From assembly GCA_032718565.1 (NCBI GenBank), contig JAVGVS010000001.1, positions 3,742,196-3,806,195 on the forward strand: DNA of 64,000 nt. The letters run 5' to 3'. Origin of the DNA: Distichodus sexfasciatus (Eukaryota > Chordata > Actinopteri > Characiformes > Distichodontidae). Of this stretch, positions 48,169-61,700 are shown piece by piece. Positions within the stretch are counted from its first letter, which is position 1. Each line of letters opens with the position of its first letter. A program made the position numbers and the translations under genes. The notes under the pieces are model-generated. The model saw nothing but the letters and a program-made list of their open reading frames with translations. It had not been told where the DNA came from and made no database searches.

Positions 48169-48205
<37 letters not shown>

Positions 48206-51200
48206 AGACTGCCTGTTTTGTTCTGTAATCTGTCATCTTTTTATTCTTTACATTTAAATGAATTGTTTAGCTTGTGTATGTTATTTTAATTAGATAATGT
48301 AAAATGTACAAAACTGCATTTAAAACAAACACAATATTAAGTAAGAACCTGATGACCTAGATGTTTTTCAGATTTTGTAAATATAAATCTTTAAAAAGGT
48401 GATACACTTGCATAACTTTTATTATTATTATTATTGTTATTGTTATTGTTATTATTGTTATTATTATTATACATTTTGTAAGTGAGCTCTTAAAGACCTC
48501 TAGCTGTGATAACACAATAACAGATTGCGTTGTGTGGCACAGCAAGACTTCGGTACCAGCTGCAAATTGGCCAACATGTTATGATGCTGCACTCACCTTG
48601 ATTGAAAATCCCCTCGTTTTACACACACACATCCATGCACACCCGCACACACACCCCACTTAGCAAAGCAGAAGCATTGTGCTGTGTTAATTATGTGTGT
48701 GCTATTAAGGCAGGGAGAGAAAGCCTCTAGGAGCTCAGCCTAACACTTTTCTGACAGTTTGGCTGCAAAAGGAGAAGCTGCTGTTTTAATGAATGCCAAC
48801 AATTAAAACACCCTCTAAGACTCTCAACCTTTTCTCTCAGCCGCTGACAGCCTTTAGCTCCTGTTTACCACAGACTGAAAGAGAGCGAGAGTGAATGAGT
48901 GAATGCTGCTTTCTCTCTCTCTAATAATTATGGTTAAAGTCATTGGTGCATCCAGTGTCAGGCTGAACAGACCAGAAAACAACATGCAAATTCACTTGTG
49001 ATTCCTGACATTTCTCTTATGATCAGAATTCAACATGGATGATGCACATTTTTTGTGCTACGAAAAAATTAAAGCTGTCTCTGATGCATTGTGAATTGGT
49101 GTGTGCATGCATACACACACACACACACACACAAACACTTTTAGTGTCTTCCGAATGTGTGTTTTTTTGCTCAGATAAGCTGTTTTGAGCAGAGTCCTGA
49201 TTAAAAGCAGGCAGCTCACTGACATGTCTGAAGTCAGCCAGTGAGGAATAAAGCAGATTGCTGTTCTTTCATACGATGGGTCTTTTCCCCGAGGAGTGAG
49301 GGATATCACGTCTCCCCAAGTTGCTGCTTGGCATGTGTCCTACGCTGCTGTTATTAAAGCGCTGAAACGCTGATTTTGCTGTGGAGATCTTCCCAGCTTG
49401 CCTTGCTAAGGTGTATCATGATAATCAATAGCACACAGCCTCAGCAGTTACCAAAGTGACTCCCAACGTGTTCGGACTCACGCCGGTCACATCTGTACAG
49501 GTTTCTAATGTGTGCAGAGCCTCGCCGTCAAGTGTTTGCGTGAATGCTGCTCGCAGATTGATGCGAGAGATAAAATGAGCAAAATTAGAACTCTTCTCAC
49601 CTCGTCGAGGTCACTTTGAAAGACGAACGCCTTGATGGATTTCAGTTGACGGGGACAAATGACGCGTTCTGTTCCAGGGAGACGCGGCAGTGGCCAGGCA
49701 CGGAGCACAGCGACAGTCGTTTGTGTGTGTGTGTGTGTGTGTGTAACTTGGTTTTTGCTCTCCTGTGCCAGTCGACTTTAATTATTCTGAGGCTGGGGAT
49801 AATGATGCCATTAATATTAAAAAGGTATTTGCAGATGTCACTGCGGCGTGTTGGGGAGACTGCGGAGAGGAGGAGGAGGTGGATGGTGGCCTTCCTGCTT
49901 TCCCTCGATCCGTCTCCTCCACCGTAGACGGCCAGCCCCGCGAGAGCTGCCCCATAAATATGCGACTCATTAGAGTGAGATTGAAGGAGGAGATCTTGGT
50001 GGTGCGGGCGTAGATGCGCGTGAAGCCCGCAGAGCTCGGGGAGGACCTGCTTTTGTTTTGCCTGGAGAGATTTTTTTCTCCCCCCTTTTCGGCAATCTGC
50101 GAGCTTTTGTCTTCGCCTTCTATTCTGTGCGAACCCTTCAGGATTTGAGCAGTAAATGACTTTCTGAAAGAAGCCACGCAAAACGTGTGATGGCAACCGA
50201 GACTAGGGATTACACTGTCATGTTCCGCTGGTTTTTATCAACCAAATGTGTTCATTTAGAAACACATTTTCCATCCTAGCTTTTAAAGTCATTTCATCTT
50301 ATGCTAAACATAAGATCTCCTCTCGACAGTAAAAAAAAAAAAAAGTATTAAGCCGCAGTGTTGGCTCTTTGCTGAGCCAGCAGTAGAATAATTACTGAAA
50401 TGAGTCAGTGAATATGTATGATATGTAATTGCATAGCTTTATAAAATTGATGAAATCACAAATTACCATATTTGTCCTTAATAGTCTCTTAATTTATTTC
50501 ATTAATTCTGCAGATGAGTGGATGGAATAGTTTGTAGGGCTAGTGGGTTGTGTTTGCTATCACTGTGATGATGATGATGATGATGATAGTGAGAATAGAT
50601 TCATTGTGGGGTTTTAATTGCAGCGTGGTGTTAGACTGAAGCGTAGGACAACTAACTATCAATTTGCTTGCATTTGCTCTGTTGAAAAACATTCAATTAA
50701 TCAAATCTGGTGATTGAAAGGTCATTTGAATGAGTCTCTTTTTGATTTGTAAATCTCTTATTTAATTTCAACATTATAAAACCAGTGCTTCCATCCTAAA
50801 GCTGTTTGCAGACATTGAACACGCTTGAACAAATAGAATCATATTTCTTAATGTATTTCTCTCACTATACGTTTGTGCACACATAGACACGCTGTCTGCT
50901 TGTATATGTGTGCTGCTAATTGAATTTGCATGCTACGTGTCCCTTCCTTCCTCCCTCTTGCGAAATCTCTGTGCGGATGGCTGAGAATGTCAACTGCCAT
51001 TTCACACAGCGAGCAAACACTCCAAAAAGCCGCACACTCAGAACTGCCACTGTGCTTGTGTCGTTTGAACGGAACAACTGAACTGTGTGTTTTGTTACAG
51101 TTTGAATTTCTATTGCATGCAGATGTCGATGTCTGCATTCTGATGTGGCGGAGCAGCTAGTCTTGAGTGGCCATATTTATGGGTTCTCTTTTTGTTGATT

Positions 51201-52678
51201 ATTCCAGGCTGTTTTTTCCTCTCTCTCTTTGTGTCTGAAAATATTAATCACACACAGCCGACACATACTGCATACCATGTAGAAACTGATAAAATTGAAA
51301 ATGTGTAAATTGTTAGTTTCCCCTCCGTGTGGTTATTTACTTAGCACTGTAAGGAGCAGGCAGAGGAGCGCTGCTGGATTTTCTGAGCATCATTTGCATT
51401 CACAGCATTTGTCAGATGCTCTTATCCAGAGCGACTTACATGAGTGCTTTGTAGTCATATAAGAAAACATGTTCCTCATACTAATACATATAGATTTAAT
51501 CGAGCTGCTAGTTAATTCTGTTTGTACCAGAGTCAAAATTAATATTCAGTCAGGGCCGGTTTAGATAACGCAACAATTTCTACACATGAAAAGCAGCTAG
51601 CAAGCTTCTGTCCCTAGATGCAGAATATACAAAAGATGCAGACAAATGTTTTATTTTCATACTGTATATCAGTAATTATGTAGAGGGAGCATAGTTTTGT
51701 TTTTATGTATCTTCACTGTTTATATTAAAGAAAAATACTCCGGGAAATCTTTACGATTCTCTCTCTCTCTGTCTCCGCAGGTCATTTGTTTCGAATGGCA
51801 GGTGATCCAGGATTTGGAATGTCTGCAGTGACCAGTGCCTTTCCGATGGTGACCCATCCAGCCTTTAGCCTTTACTCCACTCTGTCTGGACGCTCCCATT
51901 TCGGAGGCCTGGGAACACTGGGAATCCCAGCAGCACTTGCTCCTCACCCACAGCTTGGAGCTTTCCCAGGTATTTCATTATGATCCTCATTGTGAAATTT
52001 TCTTCAGGTTTTAAGTGTACTCTACAGAGAGTCAGGAGTCAAATAATTAAAAAATTATGCTACTGTTGTGAAAAAAACGTAAGTGGTAGCCGCATCTCCC
52101 AAAAACAATCAGCCCCAAACCCTTTTCCTTGCCTTGGTATTTACATTTTTAGTGAAGCTGTACATTCCCTGGTCCTCATGCTGCACCTTTACTGTTGGTT
52201 TCATTAGGCTTGCTGGCTGTGTGCAGGACCTGACATTTATAGCTGACAGAATCATCAGGGTCAAGGCAGCGCTTTGACCTTGTCCAGCACATGATTGGCC
52301 ATTCGCACACTTCTCTAAATATTTTGCCCCATGCTGTGCTTCCTGCTGTCCGACAGAAAAAGGTTTTAGCTGTAAAATGTTGAGGCTCCATAAATCGTGA
52401 ACTCTTTTCCAAAGGATTATTTAATATGGAGTCTGTTGGTTGGATTTTTGGAATTGTATGTTTAACATTTTTATTACGTTGGACTTGCAACGTCTTGTTC
52501 TTTAATTTACTTGTTTTGTTTACTCTGTTATTCTGGCTTGGACTGGCTTTACCATTTTTCACAGAGAAGTTGCTTCGAAAAGTTTGTTTTCACAGCTGGG
52601 TATCAGCTCCTCCTCGTTGGTTTCAGATTTGCAGTGCTCAATTTACAATAATGCCTGTCAGTAACATAGGCTTTAACT

Positions 52679-52721
<43 letters not shown>

Positions 52722-55700
52722 AAGAGAGAGAAAAAGAGAGAAAGAGGGTAATATTTTGTTTCTTTAATCAATTAAGTTGAATTTCTCTCCAGGCCCTATT
52801 TTTAAGCCAGTTTGTCAGATTTGTTCGATTTGTACTTCTCTCTCTAATGGAACATTCACAAGGAAGGACAGTTTGTTTTCTGTGATGGTGCCATTAAAGA
52901 AGCATTTAGAGTCATTCGAGACATTTCTGGGGCTGCAGTCATCTTTAAGAACTTGCCAATGTGTACTAGAGTTTTATTGTGTAGTTTAGTGTTCTCCACC
53001 GCATAGAATCCCGTCCAGAGAACCATGCTGTTTTATCACCCGTTAGATAATATTCCTATCATGCCATGTTATATTGTGTGTAATATATGGTGCCTGCTGA
53101 GTAATTGAGTTCTACTGCAATCCAAATTTTTCTGGTCTTTAAATGCCTTAAATTCTTGTCTTTAGATTCAGTTTCTTTTTTCCCCCCCTATTCTAGACTG
53201 GTGGCGAGCATCAGATGGCCAGGTTCATGGAGCGGCCGCTCTCTTCCCCCCTCTCCTGGGTCTGCCACCTTTATTCAACCCGCCAGCCCTGAGCCAGGAC
53301 TCACCCACCCCAAGCAAAAGCACCCATGCGTCTGCTAAAGGTATTGCTACCCTTAGGCAGTGTAGCGCCTCAAAGGTTGTGATGTGACTTTTTTATGTTT
53401 TATCATTTATGTGTTGCATTTATATGAATGAAGGTTAAGATAATGTGCTCATTGTAAGGGTTAAGCGCCTTCTCTGGTTGCAGTACAACGCTAGCTACCT
53501 TTTACCATTATGCTTCTGCATGCTCCGGAAGGTAAACTCTCAGGCATGTTTAGCAGTGAGCGTGCTCCCAGAGACCCTTTAGTCTGGGAGCTGCAGGGTA
53601 GCTGTGCACGGCTCAGGCGTGACAGGAAGCGAAATGATTTGCGGTCAGAGACAGAACTGTTTTGGAATGGAGACTGTGGAGTTTGAACAAAGATGCTTGT
53701 GGTTAGTTGTAGTTTTCTTGCAGAACACGTAAGCATTTGTAGTTTGAAGGTGTGCCTAGCCCTGTGGCCTAGTAGTAGTTGACTTTACACTTCTTCCATA
53801 ATAATATGGAACTCTGATAAAAAGGAAGATTTATGTCCTTTTTGGACTTTAACATGAATCAGATCTGTACTATTTATAGTATGTTTTTTGTTTGTGTGTT
53901 GATCCATGTTATAGGTTTGAACGGCACAGTGAATGGCAACGGCAAAGGAAAATCCACTTCCTCCGCGGCGAGCTCCGCCTCCTCCTCCCCCTCACCAGCT
54001 CTCACAGCCTCCGAACAGAGCAAGATATCTAAACCGGGCAAGAACCCGCAGAACCACAGCTCCACCACCAAACCTGTGACGCCCATGTCCCATAATCACA
54101 GCAAAGCACACAAACCAACCCAGAATCACTGCAAAACCCACAAGTCAGCCACCAAACCGCAAAACTACAGTAGGAACCATAAGAACAAGACGGATCAGGT
54201 CCTAGAGAAATCCACTCAGCAAACAAAAGAGAAGGTAAATAGCCCTGTTAATACCAGGAATGGTACTTATGGCATGACTCATACTTAGTCAGTTATGCAG
54301 TCTTCCCCTCTGCATTTTGGTAGATTTTAAATCCCACGTTTCATGATGAAATTTATTTAAACAGATATATAGCATGTAAAAATTAGCATTATTTTGTTAA
54401 AACCTTTTAGAGAGTAGTGGTGAGTGTGAAGGGACTGCATTGGGAAGGAATCTCCAGGTACTTGCTGTCATAAAAATCTTCCAGTAGTTCTATTTATGGA
54501 GGATAACTTTGACAGGTTTGCTGGAAGCATGGTTGAGATTGATAGACGAGGTGTACACATGTCTGTGTGGAGATAGAGCAAGAGATGAGGTGTGTATGTG
54601 TGTCTGTGTGTGTGCATGTGGGCTGATGTTGACTGACACACCTCTCCATGACAGAAACTCTGTAAGACAATGGCAGACATTTCCAGCAACAGTGATAGCC
54701 AATCAGGATCCAGCTCTGACAGCTCCAGTGATACGCTCAGTAGCTTGGAATCGGCTGACCTGGAGGACGAGGACGATGAGGATCTGAGTCTGGCCAGCGA
54801 TGACTCCGACTCTGAGGGAGAGCGGAAAGTGAAGAGGAAGGTGGGTATAGTGGGCCTGGTGGACGGAGGGGTGATGTGGCTATTACTGGTTATATTTTGT
54901 AATGATACGTAGCTTAGAAGCTCTAATACCCTCCTCTTTTGCCTTGTTGAAAAACCTCTCTAACTTTAATAAAGGTCTTGAGTCATGAAATGTCAGAGCA
55001 GGTTGGGGGCAAATATGGCCCTGTGTGTCTATGGAGGGTGGTATTATGAGTCAGAACTGGTCTGTTTTCACAAGGGGTCAGTTTGTGGTTTGAAAGTGTG
55101 TGTGTGTGTGTGTGCTTGGTGAGTCAGACCTGTCTGTTTCTAGAGGGGTGAGCTGGTGACTAGTTTATTGGTTGTGTGTGTTATTTCACTCCATTGAAAG
55201 TTTGTCATTCTGTCACACAAGCTGGGAGCGCCCTGCACTTTTGGTGATAAGAACATGACAAAAAGCTTGCAAACTTAAACTTGCTTAAATGAAATTTTGC
55301 TATTGGAGTATTTCTTATTCTAAATTTTTATGTCAGCTTTCATTTCAAATATCGGTTACAGGTGTGTAAGTCACACGTTTTATCACAATGCAATATAAAA
55401 TTAAATCAGTGGACACCGATTCGATGTCTGCCGATTTCAGTCCGCTATGACATTTTAATAACTTCATGTGATTCTACTGACTCATCCCTGTCCTGTGTAT
55501 TTCTTCCTTCCAGGACTCACCAAACACAAAACGAAGCAAGGATCATTTTACTTCAGGAATACACACCCACATTGTGGACTCTCCCAATGTCTCACTCTCA
55601 TCTCAGACCCCTACACTCTCCCAGATTAGTCCCCTGCTCTTCCAGAGCTCAAGGCACCGAGATGAGCTCAGCAAGCACACCAGTGTCATCCAGGCCACAG

Positions 55701-58700
55701 GTCTAGCGGCCATCCCCAAGCCTCTTCCCCTCGTCACCCACTCCATACGAGAACGAGAGGCCGTATCCAAATCACCCGCTCCGTCTCCCAAACCTCTCTG
55801 TCTCACCTTATCCCCCAAACCTTCCTCCCTCTCTTCTCCTAAACGCATTCCCCCTTCTCCCTCTCCCAAACCTCTGTCCCTATCTGTCTCCCCAAAGCAT
55901 CGCTCCATCTCTCCATCCCCAAAACCACTGTCTCTCTCCATTTCCCCAAAGCCTCCTTCCCTTTCTTCCTCTCCCAAACCCCCCACCCTCTCTCCTTCTC
56001 CCAGACCCAAGAGCCTCGCCCCATCCCCTAGGCCCCCCTCCCCCAGACCCCCCTGTCTGCTGCCTGAAGGCCTGAAGGCAACCAGCAGGAGTTCCCCAGA
56101 CAAGACTCTCCAGCTCGCTAGTGACATCAGCCAGCACAAACAGGTGCCTAAATCTCTCTCCCTTTCCCTTTCTGTCTCTCTCTTTTTTTCCCCTCTTTCC
56201 ATTTTTCCTTCCCTACTAAGCTTGTACCCTCGGAATGTTTATATTCTGTTGTTAGAATGAAGCAAGTACGGCCACTGTGTTTGTCCAAGATTTGTCCCGT
56301 TTGTAGAGATTTAGATTTTTGTCTTGTGTTTGGTAGTGTGCATCATTGGAAAGGTGAGATTGTGTTTGTTTCTGTGTGCTTGTTAGGGCTGGGTGTGTTC
56401 ACATTCCAAATCACAAGGGCTCAGTTAGTTTTAATTAGTTTAATTAGTTTCGTTTTAAATAGTTTTAATTGGTTTAAAACCAATTAATTTTGGTTTGGTA
56501 TTGATTGAGTTACTGAATTTTGTCAAGGTATCAACAGTATAATGTGCTTTTTTTGTATTAAAAGCTGTGATCAAAACAGGTTTTCTACAAAAGTGAACAT
56601 TGTTTAATTTATTAGCAAGCAGGTAGATTCTGCCATTTAATGTCAATCAGTTTCATTAGCTTTTAACATTGAATTTCTATTATTACACCTTCTGTAATAT
56701 GAAAATAACACAATATACCAAAGCCAAAAAATCATATTTACAAATCAAACTGAGTTGGAGGATCATATTTTAAATCTCAGATTGTGTGTGTGTGTGTGTG
56801 TGTAACAGGAGGCAAGCGTTGCTGTCTGCTGTAGCTTTATGCTGCTCTGCTTGCCGCACATGACCGATAGTGGCAGCACTGTTAGCTTAGTGCAAATTCT
56901 ACTGTCAGGCAGCCAGTTAACCATGTAGTTCGTTTGTACATTTGTGTTGGGTCATTTGAAAAGAAGCTGTTCTATTATCCTGGTCCCATAATTATGATTA
57001 TTGCAGTATTGTGAAGGTGTATGTTTTGTCTTAAAAGTGTACCTTGTATTAGACCAATAAAATACTTGCTATAAGAAACTCCAAATAAGACTTCTGAACA
57101 GTTTAGTGTAAACAAATATCTAAATTTATCTTTGTTTTTGACTCTCTTCTCTCACATTTTCCAGGATCATTTCAGACTGGCGTTCCTCAAACATCTGAGG
57201 GAACAGCAGGATGTGGCTAAACCCTTGAAGAAAAGCATGTCATCTTCCTTGTCTGTCTCACCTTCCTTTGCCCAGAAGTCTCATCTTCCACACAGCAACC
57301 AGCAGCACTCCAACTTGTTCCTCCCATCCTCCCTGCTAGAGAGCTCTCACTCTAACGGGGTTACCCAGGGTGCCATACAGGAAGCTCCTCTGGCCCTCAT
57401 CACCAAACCTCGCTCCCACACTTCCAGAATGCCTGATAAACCTTTACTAGCAGCCACCAGTCCCAACTTCAGCACACCCATCAACCTGACCACTGGAGCC
57501 AAGGAGCGCTCTTCTGAACCCACCGCACTGAGCCGGCCATCCGCTTCACCCAGCTTGAGCTCGAGAGCAGCTCAGCGGAAGAGCCCCAAGCCTGGTTATC
57601 GGGGAGGGACGGGAGCACTGCAAGGCCATCTGATCAAGTCCTTGGTGGAGGTGTTTAGGGGGATGGAGTCAGATATTCCAAGCAGCAAAGACTCAGATGA
57701 TTCGGCTGAGGATGAGGATGCAGACGATGGGAATGACAAGGATTCAGATGACAGTCTGTCAGGTTGGTCATTGATAATGTGTGTGTTCATTTGATAAGAA
57801 TTACTGATATTGATATTGTGTGTAATCAGTTTTGTAAGAATGACCAAATATTCAAATTAATTGTTTTTTTGTGATACATTTTTACCCACTTTCCTATTTT
57901 TTCAGACTCTGGCAGCAATCTGGACAGTGACTCGGACGATGACGATGATGATGACGACGACGACATCAAAGATGAAATGGAGACTGATACAGAAAGTGAG
58001 AGTACACCACTCAAGCTCACTAAAATCTCTACCTCCTTAACAGACTCTTCTCCCAGCACGGTCACCAGCTCCGCCTCCCTCAAACTGCAAATTCATGATC
58101 CTCCTGCTATGGCCAGTATTATGACCAATTCTGGGCTTTTGACCTATCCCAACATCCCATCCTCATCGTACAATCTGTCCACTCCGCCAGGTACTCATGC
58201 ACAATAAAACAGCACATCTCAATTGTCATGCCTTAATTGTTATGTGTAGCTTCAAATCACATCTCAAAAACCTACGTTTAGAATGTTAGACTTGTTGTAT
58301 ATGCAATGAGCATTAGTTTATTGTGTTTATATGTTTTCCTATTCATTGATGTCCCTCATCCCAGGCTCAGGAAGAAGAAGAAGAGTGACTGATGAACAGG
58401 CTCTACGCAAGCCTCTCGAGCATGGGTAAGGAACCCACTCGGTAAAGAAGAACTGTAATATGGATAAGTGATTCAGAAGAAAGAGCTGTTATATGGGTGA
58501 CAGATTCACCCAGAACAAAGGGGTATGAGTAGGAGATCCACTTAGTTTAAATCACAGTTAATATACTAAGATTAGTTCTGGTTTCCTGCTGTGTTAGAGA
58601 TATCAATATAATCATGGTCTGTGTTCTAAAAGAGAGTGGATAAATGCTTAAGAAAAGGCTAAAGCTTTAAACATGGATGATAAGCAGTTAAAGCAAGGGA

Positions 58701-61700
58701 AAGGGAGAAAGAGGAAGAGTGAGAGCAGACATCTTGTCTCACACCATGCTCTGCCGAACATGGTCTCAGGCTTGCTTGGCTAAAGCCATGGCACCTGTCC
58801 AGAGGAGACCAGTAGAGAACAGCAAACACTCCTACTTTATCCATCCATCCGTCCATCCAGCCATGGCTCCCTCCATCCGTCCTGACTGATCAGGTCTGTT
58901 GGTGCACACACACCACACACATGCAGCGACTGCAATCTCTGGAGGCTCCTGGTGTGTGCGTCACAGCTGGCCAGCCCTGCTGTGTCTCATTTGAATAGCT
59001 GGCCTGTTGTGCAGGGCTTCTGTTCCACCCTACCACCGTGAGATAGAATCTCTAAGACAGTCAAAGAAGATGGAAAAGTATCTCTCACTAAGCGCTATAC
59101 CCACAACAAACAAGTGGTATTGATTTCTTATCACTTCAGCCTGTAGTGTTCAACTCTGGGCTTGCTCTCTAGGTGGCAGAGAGAGACTCGGATCAGCAGC
59201 AGTGGTGGACGTGTACACGGAGAGGTGGCTTACTACGCCCCTTGTGGCAAAAAGCTCCGACAGTACCCAGATGTCATGAAGGTGAGGAACCAGTTCTGCT
59301 GGAGGGCGATTTGCTGATCAGTTGCATTTTCCAGTTTCAGTCTCTACATATCAAAAAGTCCCTGATCTCATGTGAAATTGTAATAAAACCACTGACCTCA
59401 GCTGAATTTTATTAAAAAGATTTGCTCTCAGTATTGTTTTGTCATGTTCACCTTAGCCCGTCCTTATTGGTCTTTCTTGTTTTGCAGTACTTGTCAAGGA
59501 ATGGAATAAATGAGATCACGCGTGACCATTTTAGCTTCAGTGCTAAAATAAGAGTGGGAGACTTCTATGAAGCAAGAGAAGGACCAGAGGTGAGGTGTAG
59601 AATTAATCCTGATTTGTGTTTATTTCTTGCTTTAAATGATGTAATTCTTAGCAGTTTGACCTGAACTTTTGACAGTTCAAAACTTTTTGTACGAAAATGC
59701 TTTCTCTTGCTCTGTTGCAATCCTGTAGTGTGAGCATTTTTTACAGTTAAACGTGAGTTGAGCAACAGTTTAGCAGTTAGAGAACCTCTGAAACAGTTAC
59801 GCCAAACAGGAAGCACTGATTTCTGTAATAATGTGGGATGACTGCACAACTGAAAGAGCCACTAAAGCTCCACTTTATTTCAGTGAAGTAATTAATTATC
59901 TCTGCATCTTGATTTTAAGGTGGTACATGAATGATTTAGCTATAAACTGTGGTTAAAGCAGGGTTCTGCTGATTTATGTCCGGTGCACTAATTGTTTGGT
60001 GATGTGTTTTTGACTTCCAGGGTTTCCAGTGGTGTTTACTAAAAGAGGATGAAGTCATTCCTCGGATTCTAGGCATGGAGGGTCGTAGAGGCCGCCCGAG
60101 GAGCCTGGAGCTCCAGCGTCCTGGTGACCCCTGCAGTGGAGACCCTCTTCGGTCCCGGCACAGAAAAGGAAGACCGACTAGTGTGGGAGAGGCTGATGGT
60201 GTTAGCTCTGCTGAAGCTAAACTGCTGCGTAGGCTCGAGGCACAGGGTGAGTCTGGGAAAGCTGCCTGTTTGCACCCAGATCAGTTAAGCCCATTATCAT
60301 TCTGATGCCAGTCTAGAGAAGTATTTCCATTGCTTATCAGTTGTTTTAAAATGGTGAATACTGGGCCAGAAGATTTGGAAAAATATTATGAACAGACTTT
60401 TCCGTATTCATACAAAACACACCCGTGGCCTGTTACACAACACCTTTTTGAATAGTGTACATTATAAACATGATCCTATAATTTCCAAAGTACTGCTGGA
60501 AGAATATTTTTTCTACTTAGGCACAAGACAAAATGAACACTGTATTTTTCCATTTGTCAGCCTTTGTGGACATTACTAAGAAATGAATAATCACTCTCCA
60601 CTTCCTGTTTCCCCTGGGTCAGAGATTGCACGGCAGGCTGCTCAGATAAAGCTGATGCGTAAACTGGAGAAACAGGCGCTCGCAAGAGCTGCTAAAGAGG
60701 CCAAGAGACAACAAGGTAAAAGCATTTTGCACACAATGCCTCTCTCTTTCTGGACAGGACAGTCCATGTATGTGTAATCCTGCAGTGTACAGCAGTACAA
60801 CGGTTTGTCTTTATACATACTTACTACTAATGAATTAAAAAAGCTAAAGGAAATATTTAAAATTGGTTTTCAGTTTCCCATTAGCTTTTTCAGTGTTGGT
60901 AACTGCAGTCCCATAGGTCGGAGAACGTCTGTCGTCTCCCAGTTCGTTTTACATATGTAGCAAGTTGGAATTGCTCAGGGACCTGACGGTGGTTTTAGAC
61001 TGTCTCTGAATTTGATCACCCAAATTATATGGTCACCAATTCAGTTCTTCAGTTACTCAGACCACTCTGCCACAACCTCCTATTTTAGCGCTCTTATCTA
61101 AAAGCTACTTCATTAATTTCTGGATTTTGAAATCACTCTTATTGTGGCTCAGTGGTCTAAAGGGCAGCCTGCACTACCAAAAGTTGAAGCCTAAGTTACA
61201 CACTTGTATTATGTGTTCAAATAAAATGCAAATGTGGGATAACAGCGAATGGGAGGCAGTGTTGCCTGCTGGGCTATTTTCCCCATTACATTTCATTTAT
61301 TTAAGGCACATTGACTATGGGATTCAGGAAACAGTGCACCTAAAAGCCAAAGTGCTGTGCCTAAGCTTATATTGCTTGATTTCAGCCCTGCTGGCAGCAG
61401 AAGAGAAACGCAAACAGAAGGAGCAGCTGAAGATCCTGAAGCAGCAGGTAGGGTCTCCACCCATCTCCTCTCCACAGTGCTGCACCCGCCCTGCACATCA
61501 AATTCAGCCTGTCTTTGTTATTAGCAAGGCTTTAGCAAGAACTTTACAATTTGGGCTGTTCCTTTACTGAAGTGTCTGTGTTTGAGTCATATTTTTCAGA
61601 TTATATACAAGTAATGTATGCAATGTAAACTGAATCAGAGTTAACCACCTGCGTTGCTGAACTCTTCACATCAGTGAACATCATTTTGTTCATTTTTACT

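Larger units (their letters stand above)
50325..51780 (+). other. baz2b intron 3' part, including a short dispersed-repeat fragment
   Basis: A+T-rich, with an A run (50331-50344), a (GAT)n microsatellite (50565-50588) and a teleost repeat fragment at about 51400-51470. It ends in a pyrimidine tract and ccgcag. Confidence 0.55.

Noticed and set aside
49642..50196. 184-codon minus-strand frame and overlapping 131-codon frame
   Set aside because: No recognisable domain, two frames open at once in G+C-richer DNA, and located in a baz2b intron that looks like a noncoding element.
53755..53790. tRNA-like A box (gtggcctagtagtag)
   Set aside because: No B box or SINE core follows within the expected distance.
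55603..56202. 199-codon minus-strand frame (and 85-codon frame at 55880-56137)
   Set aside because: Antisense shadow of the C-rich SPKP repeat in baz2b exon 6. The low-complexity G/E/R composition follows from the repeat.
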